Positions 8,397-17,349 of a stretch of DNA of 64,000 nt are shown here, one piece after another (the stretch's first letter is position 1; every line of letters starts with the position of its first letter). A program made the position numbers and the translations under genes. A model generated the notes under the pieces. The model was given only the letters and a program-made list of their open reading frames with translations, did not search any database and was not told the origin of the DNA. The stretch covers positions 124,001 to 188,000 of the forward strand of contig DYJL01000001.1 of NCBI GenBank assembly GCA_020723105.1. The letters run 5' to 3'. This DNA is from Nitrospira japonica (GTDB lineage: Bacteria; Nitrospirota; Thermodesulfovibrionia; UBA6902).

Positions 8397-10548
8397 ATCA
8401 AGATCCGGAAAAGATGAAATTGCCCTGGACTTTTCAGATATAAAAGGTCTTGCTGCAATTGCAGGATCAAACGGAGCCGGAAAAACAACAGTTCTTGATA
8501 ATCTTCATCCGTACAGGATAATGCCTTACAGGGCAGGCAGTTATTCCCCAAAGTCATTTTCCTTCTATAACGAATGCTATGGCAGGGACGCATCAAAGGA
8601 AATTCTTTTCGAGTTTGAAGGCAGACTATACAAAAGTCTTCTGCTCATAGACGCTGAGAAGAAAAAGCAGGAAGCGTATCTTTTCTTGAAAGCTGGAGAG
8701 CAGTGGCAGCCTCTTTGTGACGGCAAGGTTGAAAACTACGATAATATGATCAACTCACTGTTAGGCTCGCCCCAGTTGTTTTTCACAAGCGTGTTTCGCT
8801 GCCAGGACGCCGCTAAATTAAGCGATTATACGAAGGGTGAGATTAAGGACATTTTTGTCGAGTTACTTGGGATAGAGTCACTGAAGCTCAGAGGATTAAA
8901 GGCAAAGGAACTTAAAGACTCACAGTTAAGGCAGCTTGAATTGCTTACAAAGGAGCAAACCCGTCTTTCCGCTGACATAGAGACTGCTAAGAAAGCAACT
9001 GAAGAGGCTGAGCAATATGAAAAGCAACTTAAAGAGATATCCGGCTACATCCATGAAGCGGAACTGAAAAAGGAAGGCATCCTTTCAGAACTTCAGTCCG
9101 TAAAAGCGGAGATCGCAGTCAATGAGAATCTCCAGAAAGAAAAGAATTCCCTTGAAGGAGAGGCAAACAACATCAGGACAAAAATAAGCCAGCTTAGACA
9201 GACTGCAAGTAAGGTGGATGAGGTCAGAAGAGCTTCTGTGATGGAAATAAAGCTTTTACATGATATTGGAGCCCTGAAAAAGGAGCTTTCAGATACGGAA
9301 ACCGTATTAGAGAATCTGAACAGGATATTTTCGGATATGAAGTGCATGGAGACCGATATAGCGGAAAAGCAAAAAGTTCTTTCAGAGTTATCCTTAACGA
9401 GAAGACATAAGTTGAGCTCCCTGAAAACGGAGCTTGAAGGCGCTCAGAAGTCCCGCAAGTTGCTTGACAACGTTCCCTGCGGGTTTGAATTGCACGCCCA
9501 ATGCCCGCTTCTTAAAGATGCTGTAGAAGCTAAAAACTCTATAACAAAGCTGCTTGCCGCGACATTTCAGGTAAAGGAACCGTCATCAGAGGAAAAGAGG
9601 CTGGAATCAGAAATTGCTTTGCTTCAAAACAGAATCGCATCAGCAGGAAATATCAGGGACAGTCTGAACGTCTCCAGTAAAGAGAAGGAAGGGATCAAGA
9701 GAAAAATATCTAATGCGGAAAAGGAACTTGAGAGAGTGCGCCTGCTCAGCAAGCTTTTACCGGAAGTGGTGCTTGCTGAAAAAAGCATCCCGGAACTTGA
9801 GGAGTCTCTTAAGAGGATTGAAGAAAAGCTCAACATCATTGTTCCAAACGATGGTCTTAAACAAAAAGAGCAGGCTTTAAATGGAACATTGACCGAACTG
9901 CAGAGGAAAAGAGCCGCGCTTTTAAAGAGAGAGGCTGAAATACGTCAGCATATCGGAGAAAAAACCGCGCTTATTAAAAAGGGCAATGATTCGGCAAAAG
10001 CCCTTTCCGGGATAAAACCGAAAATTGAGAAGATTACTCAGGACATATCCGAATGGACAATCCTGGAGAAGGCATTCAGCAATGAAGGCATTATTGCACT
10101 TGAAATTGATGATGCCGGCCCCACGATAAGCGCCATCGCAAATGATCTGCTTTTGAGCTGTTTCGGACCGAGGTTCTCCGTAAGGATCGACACCCAGGTT
10201 GCAAAAGCTGACGGAAAGGGACTTAAGGAGACATTTGATATCGTTATATTCGATTCGGAAAGGAATGAATCGAAGAGTCTTCGCAGTATGTCGGGCGGCG
10301 AAAAAGTGTGGATTGAAGAGGCGGTTACCCGCGCCATCTCTCTTTATAACTCATCAAAGAGCGGCAAGAAATACCTGACCCTTTTCACTGATGAAAAAGA
10401 CGGCGCTCTGGACCATCAGAAGAAAAAAGAGTTCATCGCCATGAAGAGGAAGGTTTTAGATCTCGGCGGATACGATCTGGAATTGTTTATCTCGCAATCA
10501 CCTGAAATACAGGAGGTTGCGGATTATACGATTTCGCTCACTGCATAA
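8353..10548 (+). CDS. sbcC: SbcC/Rad50-like ATPase
   Basis: A 731-residue SMC-like ATPase. Walker A GSNGAGKTT lies near residue 38. Long coiled-coil arms follow, broken by a hook-like CGFELHAQCPLL near residue 377, where Rad50 and SbcC carry a Cys-x-x-Cys zinc hook; here the two Cys are eight residues apart. The ABC signature SMSGGEKVW and Walker B-like LTLFTDEKDGALD are near the C-terminus. It should act with the SbcD-like nuclease at 2643-3836 on DNA ends or hairpins. It is shorter than E. coli SbcC (about 1050 residues), as in plasmid and phage homologues. AGGAGG precedes the ATG. Confidence 0.88.
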   Translation: MRPISLRLRGFKGIRSRSGKDEIALDFSDIKGLAAIAGSNGAGKTTVLDNLHPYRIMPYRAGSYSPKSFSFYNECYGRDASKEILFEFEGRLYKSLLLIDAEKKKQEAYLFLKAGEQWQPLCDGKVENYDNMINSLLGSPQLFFTSVFRCQDAAKLSDYTKGEIKDIFVELLGIESLKLRGLKAKELKDSQLRQLELLTKEQTRLSADIETAKKATEEAEQYEKQLKEISGYIHEAELKKEGILSELQSVKAEIAVNENLQKEKNSLEGEANNIRTKISQLRQTASKVDEVRRASVMEIKLLHDIGALKKELSDTETVLENLNRIFSDMKCMETDIAEKQKVLSELSLTRRHKLSSLKTELEGAQKSRKLLDNVPCGFELHAQCPLLKDAVEAKNSITKLLAATFQVKEPSSEEKRLESEIALLQNRIASAGNIRDSLNVSSKEKEGIKRKISNAEKELERVRLLSKLLPEVVLAEKSIPELEESLKRIEEKLNIIVPNDGLKQKEQALNGTLTELQRKRAALLKREAEIRQHIGEKTALIKKGNDSAKALSGIKPKIEKITQDISEWTILEKAFSNEGIIALEIDDAGPTISAIANDLLLSCFGPRFSVRIDTQVAKADGKGLKETFDIVIFDSERNESKSLRSMSGGEKVWIEEAVTRAISLYNSSKSGKKYLTLFTDEKDGALDHQKKKEFIAMKRKVLDLGGYDLELFISQSPEIQEVADYTISLTA

Positions 10549-10560
10549 TAACTGCACTTC

Positions 10561-10593
10561 AAGGGGGAAAACTTTACGCTTTCCCCCTTTTTT
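10561..10593 (+). terminator. rho-independent terminator after the SbcC-like gene
   Basis: AAGGGGGAAA (10561-10570) pairs with TTTCCCCCTT (10580-10589) and runs into a T-tract. It closes the maintenance operon and separates it from the convergent SWIB gene. Confidence 0.85.
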
Positions 10594-10613
10594 GCTGGAA
10601 TCTGATATTTTCT

Positions 10614-10937
10614 TTAACTCAGATGTTTGCTGACCAACTTGGTCATGTCAAACATGGAAACTTTTTCTTTTCCCCCGAACACTGCCTTCAGGTTGGCATC
10701 AGCATTAATCATTCTTTTGTTTGCCGAATCCTGAAGATTGTTCTTTTTGATATAAGCCCAAAGTTTTTTGACAACTTCTGTTCTCGGAAGCGGCTTGTTT
10801 CCGACTACCTTTGCCAGAGAATCACTAATCTGCAAGGGCTTCATGAATGCGGGACTTGGTGTTCTCTTTTTCTTTACTGTCTTCTTCGCAACAGGTTTCT
10901 TTGCAGCAGTCTTTTTTGCGGCAGTCTTCTTTGGCAT
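10614..10937 (-). CDS. SWIB/MDM2-domain protein with histone-like basic tail
   Basis: 107 residues from the ATG at 10937. An ATG 6 nt upstream is almost touching the AAGGAGG and so is less likely to be used. The first ~30 residues are a KKTAAKK-type lysine/alanine repeat like histone H1 tails. The rest is a SWIB domain: MKPLQISDSLAKVVG, PRTEVVKKLWAYIKKNNL and ITADANLKAVFG-like ending. Similar small SWIB proteins occur in chlamydiae and several Gram-negative phyla and may act in chromatin packing, but no bacterial role is established. Confidence 0.9.
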   Translation of the reverse strand: MPKKTAAKKTAAKKPVAKKTVKKKRTPSPAFMKPLQISDSLAKVVGNKPLPRTEVVKKLWAYIKKNNLQDSANKRMINADANLKAVFGGKEKVSMFDMTKLVSKHLS

Positions 10938-11013
10938 TGACATTCCTCCTTAAGTTGGTTGTTCCGTAATTATTACGTATATATTTACCATAAAAAACTG
11001 TACTCAGAAAGAA

Positions 11014-11241
11014 CTATTTGCGAATATAGGAAATTTTCTTTGTGCCGCCCTCACAGGTGCCGATAATCTTTTGATCTTTTACCTGATCTGCAGGAATGAT
11101 CTCTAACGTGTAGCCTGTCACGCCCTTAGCCTTCAGCTTGGCCTCGATCTCAGACTTCAGTTCTTCACATGGTTTGATCTCAGCGAAGGCGGATGTGCTG
11201 AGAAGTAATGCAACAAACATAGAAAATGTGATACGTTTCAT
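11014..11241 (-). CDS. DUF1161-family periplasmic protein
   Basis: 75 residues with a signal peptide ending at SAFA. The mature part has PCEELKSEIEAKLKAKGV and YTLEII, followed by GTCEGG, the pattern of DUF1161. The two cysteines probably form a disulfide in the periplasm. The function of the family is unknown. GGAGAAACAGT precedes the ATG on the minus strand. Confidence 0.88.
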   Translation of the reverse strand: MKRITFSMFVALLLSTSAFAEIKPCEELKSEIEAKLKAKGVTGYTLEIIPADQVKDQKIIGTCEGGTKKISYIRK

Positions 11242-11529
11242 ACTGTTTCTCCTTTTACATGACCTGAAAGGCCTCTTATCTTATTGATTATGCTCTACTA
11301 TTTAGAGTGATAAATCTTAAAGCCTCTCTTGAGTAAAATCAAGAGCATTATTGCATCGCGAGTTCTATTTGATTCAACGGGGGAATTATTGCTATTTTTG
11401 TTAGTACTCAATACAACTAAATATTTCGCTTTATTTTTATGGAATATCTGTTAATAATATAGGGAAATTTTTATCATTCTATTACCGATAAGTGCTAATA
11501 TAAATTTTTTTCTACACGGGAGGGGATAC

Positions 11530-14500
11530 ATGACACAATTATCAAGAATGTTTCTTTGCGTTTTCTGCTTAATCTTCTTATTCCTCAATATTGCTTTTGC
11601 ACAGGATGGTGCTCATGTGGAGATGTTTTCACCACAGGGCGCTGTCAAGGGAGTCAGACAAGTTACGGTGAGGTTCTCAGAACAAATGGTTCCGTTTGGT
11701 GATCCACGGATCATTGAACCATTTGAAATACTCTGTCCTGAGAAAGGGCATGCACTATGGGCGGATGGAAAGAACTGGATATATGATTTTGACAGGGATA
11801 TTCCAGCGGGGGTAATCTGTGAATTTATTCTCAAGCCGGATTTAAAGACACTTTCGGGGAAGCCGTTATCCGGGCAGCAGCGATTTTCATTTTTCACAGG
11901 CGGGCCCGTTATCAAAGGGTTCTATCCACATGAAGGCTGGAATATTGATGAAGACCAGATATTCATCCTTACCCTTGACGCTGAAGCGGATGAAGGAACG
12001 GTCATGGCAAATGTTTCATGTGCCGTTGAAGGTTTAAACGAACGGATTGGCGTGAACATTCTCAAGGGCGAGGACAGACAAAAAATTCTTTCGACAGCTT
12101 CATCCAGGCGTTACGTTAATAAAATGCCGATATTGGTACTGCAGTGCAGGCAGCACTTCCCCGAAAATACGAAAGTGAGTCTGATATGGGGGAAGGGCAT
12201 AAAATCAATGAGCGGGGTATCAACAACTGAGGACCAGGTACTGAGATTTAAATCCCGCATGCCTTTTACCGCAAGTTTTCACTGTCAGAGAGAAAACGCA
12301 AATGCAGATTGCATCCCCGTTCTCCCGATGTCCTTGGATTTTACCTCCCCTGTTCCCAGGGAAACTGCAGGTAAAATTATAATGAAAGGGTCTGATAATA
12401 AAGTATATAAAATATCGCTCAATAATGATGATGAAAGTACAGAGTTTGTATATTCGGTTACATTTAATGCGCCGTTTCCGGAGAAGGTCTCATTTGAAAT
12501 CTCCATTCCTGAAAATTTTAAGGATGATGCGGGGAGGCCGCTTGCAAATGAGGACAAATTTCCGCTTGAGGTGAAGACAGATTCATATCCACCCCTTGCA
12601 AAATTCTCAGCACGTTTCGGAATCGTCGAACTCCATGGCGATGCGACCCTGCCAGTGACAGTAAGAAACCTTGAGTCGGAGATTACGACGCGCATGCTCG
12701 ATGTCGGTAACGCTGAAAAAGGAATAATAGAGAAAACAAAAGAAGAGTTGCTTGACAGCGCCATTAAAATCGGAGAGTCTGTCGGTTCGATACTTCCAGG
12801 CGATAAAAACTACAAGGATAAGACGGTGGTTGACGGTCTGAAAGGCAGACTTCAGAAAATACGGATGGAAAGGGAGGAGAGTATTATTGGATGGCTGAGA
12901 AAAGTCGCTTCTGCCAAGCGTGAAGAATCCATCTTGAAGAAGGAATCCGGCCCGAAGTTATTCTCTGTTCCAAAGCCGGCAGGTTCAAAAGAATTTGAGG
13001 TTATCGGTATTCCACTGAAAGAGCCTGGTTTTTATGTTGTTGAGATGGAAAGCGAGGCGCTCGGTTCTGTACTGCTCGGTAAGCAGAAACCCATGTATGT
13101 TCCAACAGCGGCTTTAGTAACAAATCTTTCAGCACATTTCAAATGGGGTAAAGAATCATCACTGGTCTGGATTACAACTCTTGATAAAGCCGAACCGGTA
13201 AAAGGAGCATCTGTTTCCGTTACAGATTGCAATGGCAAGCTTCTGTGGGAAGGAAAAACTGATGGAAACGGAGTAGCCGATATAAAAACTCAACTGCCTG
13301 ATGAATCAAATATTCCCCGTTGTTCCTCTGAAGTCAATTACGGAGAATCATGGCAAACATTAGGAGGAATAAACTATGGCCTCTTTGTCTTTGCGAAATC
13401 CGGCAAAGATATGACCTTTGTCCATTCGAGCTGGGACAAAGGCATCGAGCAATACAGATTTAATCTTCCAGAAATATCATCACCGCTTAATAATGTTGCG
13501 CATACTATTTTCGATAGAACTTTACTAAGGGCAGGAGAAACAGTCCATATGAAACATATTATGAGAAAGCATGTAATGGACGGCTTTTCTCTTGTCTCGA
13601 ACCCGGAACTGCCCAAGGCAGTGCTCATACAGCATGGTGGAAGTTATCAGAGGTATACATTTCCGGTTGCATGGAATGCAAACGACATTGCGGAGACGGA
13701 ATGGAATATCCCCAAGAATGCAAAGCTCGGAGAATATGAAGTACATCTTCTGAAGAATCTGCCTGCCAAATCCGCAACGAGAACGGAAACCGGGGGTTAT
13801 CAGGAAGGAGATGAAGGATACTTTTCCCCCGATGGCTGGAATTCAGGCTCATTCAGGGTTGAGGAATTCAGAGTTCCGCTCATGAAGGGCATTATTCAGC
13901 CCCCGAAAGAACCATTAGTTAATATTCAGAATGTTGATGTTGATCTCATGGTATCTTATCTGGCAGGTGGGGGAGCAGTTAATGCGCCTGTAAAACTTAG
14001 AAGCCGGATTCAGCCTAAATCCATTCATTTTGATGATTATGAATCCTTCATCTTTTCAAACGGTCAGATTAAGGCGGGCATAACCCGAAGGGCAGATTAT
14101 GAAGAGGCCGAAGAATTTCAGCCCAGGGGTAAACAGGAGAAAATTCAGACCAGCGATTTAACTCTCGACAACGCAGGCAGTTTGAGGACCAAAATAGCAA
14201 ATATACCCCGGGTTGAAACTCCACACGATTTATCGATGGAGCTTGAATTCAGGGACCCTAACGGTGAAATTCAGACGGTTTCAAAGAGTGTGCCGCTCTG
14301 GAATTCAAAGGTTATCATTGGGATCAAACCTGACTCCTGGTCATCTTCCAAAGAATCATTTAAATTCCATACGCTTATTCTTGATACATCCGGCAAACCA
14401 GTTCCCGGCAAACGCGTCAAGACAGAACTTTTTCAGAGAAAATATTATTCCCACAGAAAAAGACTCGTAGGCGGTTTCTATTCGTATGAGCATGTGACCG

Positions 14501-17349
14501 AGATAAACCGCATTGGCAGTCTGTGCGAAGGAATGACAGATTCAAAAGGGTTATTAATATGCGAGACTCAGTCCCCTGTTTCAGGGAATGTGATAATTCA
14601 GGCGAACACAACCGATGACACCGGGAATATATCAACAGCGAATCAGGATGTATGGATTGCAGGGAAAGATGACTGGTGGTTTGATGTCTCAGACAGCGAC
14701 AGGATCGACCTCCTTCCAGAGAAGAAAAAATATGAACCTGGTGAGACAGCGACATTTCAGGTAAGAATGCCTTTCAGGGAAGCCACCGCGCTCGTAACAA
14801 TCGAGAGGGAAGGCGTGATAAACAGCTCCATTCAAAAGCTCTCTGGAAAGACGCCGGTCATTAAGGTCCCGATAAAAAATAATTACGCGCCGAATATATT
14901 TGTTTCTGTTTTTGTTGTTCGCGGGCGTGTGACGGATTATCAACCGACTGCAATGGTCGACCTCGGGAAACCGGCTTTCAAACTCGGCATTGCCGAGATT
15001 AATGTCGGATGGAAAGCACATGAACTGAAGGTAAAAGTATCTGCAGACAAACCGGTTTACATGATAAGGGAAAAGACACACGTAAAAATAAAGGTAACGA
15101 GGGCTGACGGGAATATCCCGCCTAAAGGCAGCGAAGTGGCTGTTGCAGCTGTTGATGAAGGGTTGCTTGAACTCAAGCCGAACAAAAGCTGGGATGTGCT
15201 TGAGGCTATGATGGGACGGAGGGGTTATGAGGTCAAAACATCCACTGCGCAAATGCAGGTAGTGGGTAAAAGGCATTATGGCCTTAAGGCGCTTCCACAT
15301 GGTGGCGGCGGCGGAAGGCAGAATACTCGCGAATTGTTCGATACCCTTCTTTTATGGAAAGGCCGGGTTCCGCTTAATGCAAAAGGCGAAGCCGAGATCG
15401 ATATACCTCTGAACGATTCATTAACGAGCTTCAGGATTGTTGCTGTAGCAAATGGAGGTAAGGGACTGTTCGGGACAGGGCAGACGAGCATAAGAACTAC
15501 TCAGGATGTGATGATATTTTCAGGTATTCCGCCTCTTGTGCGGGAAGGCGACAGATTTGCTGCATCGGTCACAGTGAGGAATTCATCCGGTAAAGCAATG
15601 GATTTAGATATTACTGCCGGTATAAAAGGTCTGCAAGGAAAACAGCCGGATAAAGTTTCTGTACTTCTTCAGGCAGGAGAGGCGAGGGAAATAAGCTGGG
15701 ATGTCACTGTCCCTGCAGGCATTGATACGCTAAATTATAATGTAACAGTTAAAGAGAAAAACGGAGATGCCCATGATAGTCTTTCCGTGAAACAGAAAGT
15801 CATCGAGGCTGTGCAGGTAAGGACATTCCAGTCTACAATTACACGGATAGAGAATAGCGCCAGTATAAACGTTGAAAGACCTCAGGATGCGATCCAGGGG
15901 AAAGGGGGCGTTTCCGTTTCATTTGTGCCCAGACTCGCTGACAAACTCGGAGCCGTCACCTGGTACATGAAAAGATACCCGTATACCTGCATGGAACAGA
16001 AAGTGTCGCAGGCAATTGCCCTTAGAGATGAAGGGCTTTGGAAATCGGTCATTGCAGAACTCCCATCATACCTTGATTCAGATGGACTTGTGAAATATTT
16101 TCCCAAAATGCTTCGCGGCAGCGATGTGCTAACGTCTTATATAATTTCCATAACTGATGAAGCAGGATGGACAATTCCAGCAGATTTAAAGAATCGAATG
16201 GAAGATGGCTTAAGCGGATTCATAAATGGAAAGGTTATCAGATATTCATCACTTCCAACAGCAGACCTGTCAATACGTAAAGTCGCTGCAGTTGAAGCCC
16301 TGTCCCGGAGCGGCAAGTCTAATCCGGTAAATCTTGACTCAATTTCCATAGAACCTAATCTCTTGCCGACATCTGCCGTTATAGACTGGATTAATGTACT
16401 TATGAGAATGAAGGATTTAAAAGACCGCGATACAAAGCTGAAAGAGGCGGAACAAATATTGAGATCACGAATTAATTTTCAAGGAACAACAATGACATTC
16501 TCCACAGAGCAATCAGACTATCTATGGTGGCTCATGATATCGGCAGATGTAAATGCTGTAAGGAGTATTCTCACTCTGCTTAAGTTCGATTCATGGAATG
16601 AAGATATGCCGAGGCTCGTCAGAGGGGCATTAAGCAGACAGTACCGGGGAATCTGGAACACTACAACCGCGAATGCATGGGGCGTGCTCGCGATGGAGAA
16701 ATTTTCAAAGAGGTTTGAATCAATATCTCCAACAGGCAAAACATCTTCATCGCTTGAAGGGGTAATTAAATCAGTTGAATGGAGTAATCAACCGGAAGGC
16801 GGAAATATTATGTATGACTGGCCGGGCAAGCAGGATAATCTCAGGATTTCTCATGATGGAAGCGGGACTCCGTGGGCCATCATTCAGAGCCTTGCGGCGA
16901 TTCCTCTTAAAGAGGCGTTTTCAAGCGGATATAAAATAAGTAAGACCATTATACCTGTAGAGAAAAAACTGAAAGACAAATGGAGCAGGGGTGATGTTGC
17001 GCGTGTGAGACTTGAATTTGAGGCGCAGACGGATATGACATGGGTTGTTGTGAATGACCCTATTCCAGCAGGCTCAATCGTCCTTGGTTCGGGTTTGGGG
17101 AGGGATTCGCGTATCCTGACGGAAAATGAAAAGAACACAGGATGGATATGGCCTGCCTTTGAAGAACGGTCCTTTGAAGGATACAGGCTGTATTATGAGT
17201 TTGTTCCCAAAGGGAAATGGACGGTTGAATATACCGTAAGACTCAACAACGATGGTATTTTCAATCTGCCGGAAACAAGGGTTGAAGCGCTCTATTCTCC
17301 CGAGATGAGAGGAGAGCTGCCGAATAACAAAATGGAAATTGTGAAGTGA
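11530..17349 (+). CDS. bacterial alpha-2-macroglobulin family protein
   Basis: A 1939-residue secreted protein; the N-terminal ~24 residues are a signal peptide ending near NIAFA. MG domains make up the first two thirds, and the thioester-containing alpha-helical domain carries PYTCMEQ with Cys near residue 1487. The CxEQ thioester can trap proteases covalently. Members coupled to PBP1C are thought to guard the periplasm when the cell wall is breached (established for E. coli ECAM/YfhM). The stop overlaps the pbpC start by 4 nt, the classic A2M-pbpC operon. GGGAGGGG precedes the ATG. Confidence 0.93.
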   Translation: MTQLSRMFLCVFCLIFLFLNIAFAQDGAHVEMFSPQGAVKGVRQVTVRFSEQMVPFGDPRIIEPFEILCPEKGHALWADGKNWIYDFDRDIPAGVICEFILKPDLKTLSGKPLSGQQRFSFFTGGPVIKGFYPHEGWNIDEDQIFILTLDAEADEGTVMANVSCAVEGLNERIGVNILKGEDRQKILSTASSRRYVNKMPILVLQCRQHFPENTKVSLIWGKGIKSMSGVSTTEDQVLRFKSRMPFTASFHCQRENANADCIPVLPMSLDFTSPVPRETAGKIIMKGSDNKVYKISLNNDDESTEFVYSVTFNAPFPEKVSFEISIPENFKDDAGRPLANEDKFPLEVKTDSYPPLAKFSARFGIVELHGDATLPVTVRNLESEITTRMLDVGNAEKGIIEKTKEELLDSAIKIGESVGSILPGDKNYKDKTVVDGLKGRLQKIRMEREESIIGWLRKVASAKREESILKKESGPKLFSVPKPAGSKEFEVIGIPLKEPGFYVVEMESEALGSVLLGKQKPMYVPTAALVTNLSAHFKWGKESSLVWITTLDKAEPVKGASVSVTDCNGKLLWEGKTDGNGVADIKTQLPDESNIPRCSSEVNYGESWQTLGGINYGLFVFAKSGKDMTFVHSSWDKGIEQYRFNLPEISSPLNNVAHTIFDRTLLRAGETVHMKHIMRKHVMDGFSLVSNPELPKAVLIQHGGSYQRYTFPVAWNANDIAETEWNIPKNAKLGEYEVHLLKNLPAKSATRTETGGYQEGDEGYFSPDGWNSGSFRVEEFRVPLMKGIIQPPKEPLVNIQNVDVDLMVSYLAGGGAVNAPVKLRSRIQPKSIHFDDYESFIFSNGQIKAGITRRADYEEAEEFQPRGKQEKIQTSDLTLDNAGSLRTKIANIPRVETPHDLSMELEFRDPNGEIQTVSKSVPLWNSKVIIGIKPDSWSSSKESFKFHTLILDTSGKPVPGKRVKTELFQRKYYSHRKRLVGGFYSYEHVTEINRIGSLCEGMTDSKGLLICETQSPVSGNVIIQANTTDDTGNISTANQDVWIAGKDDWWFDVSDSDRIDLLPEKKKYEPGETATFQVRMPFREATALVTIEREGVINSSIQKLSGKTPVIKVPIKNNYAPNIFVSVFVVRGRVTDYQPTAMVDLGKPAFKLGIAEINVGWKAHELKVKVSADKPVYMIREKTHVKIKVTRADGNIPPKGSEVAVAAVDEGLLELKPNKSWDVLEAMMGRRGYEVKTSTAQMQVVGKRHYGLKALPHGGGGGRQNTRELFDTLLLWKGRVPLNAKGEAEIDIPLNDSLTSFRIVAVANGGKGLFGTGQTSIRTTQDVMIFSGIPPLVREGDRFAASVTVRNSSGKAMDLDITAGIKGLQGKQPDKVSVLLQAGEAREISWDVTVPAGIDTLNYNVTVKEKNGDAHDSLSVKQKVIEAVQVRTFQSTITRIENSASINVERPQDAIQGKGGVSVSFVPRLADKLGAVTWYMKRYPYTCMEQKVSQAIALRDEGLWKSVIAELPSYLDSDGLVKYFPKMLRGSDVLTSYIISITDEAGWTIPADLKNRMEDGLSGFINGKVIRYSSLPTADLSIRKVAAVEALSRSGKSNPVNLDSISIEPNLLPTSAVIDWINVLMRMKDLKDRDTKLKEAEQILRSRINFQGTTMTFSTEQSDYLWWLMISADVNAVRSILTLLKFDSWNEDMPRLVRGALSRQYRGIWNTTTANAWGVLAMEKFSKRFESISPTGKTSSSLEGVIKSVEWSNQPEGGNIMYDWPGKQDNLRISHDGSGTPWAIIQSLAAIPLKEAFSSGYKISKTIIPVEKKLKDKWSRGDVARVRLEFEAQTDMTWVVVNDPIPAGSIVLGSGLGRDSRILTENEKNTGWIWPAFEERSFEGYRLYYEFVPKGKWTVEYTVRLNNDGIFNLPETRVEALYSPEMRGELPNNKMEIVK

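Noticed and set aside
10938-10943. Upstream ATG of the SWIB gene
   Set aside because: It sits almost against the AAGGAGG, too close for initiation; the ATG at 10937 has normal spacing.
11377-11392. CGGGGGAATTATTGCT before the A2M gene as sigma-54 promoter
   Set aside because: Spacing fits, but the -24 element is only G residues and does not match TGGCA.
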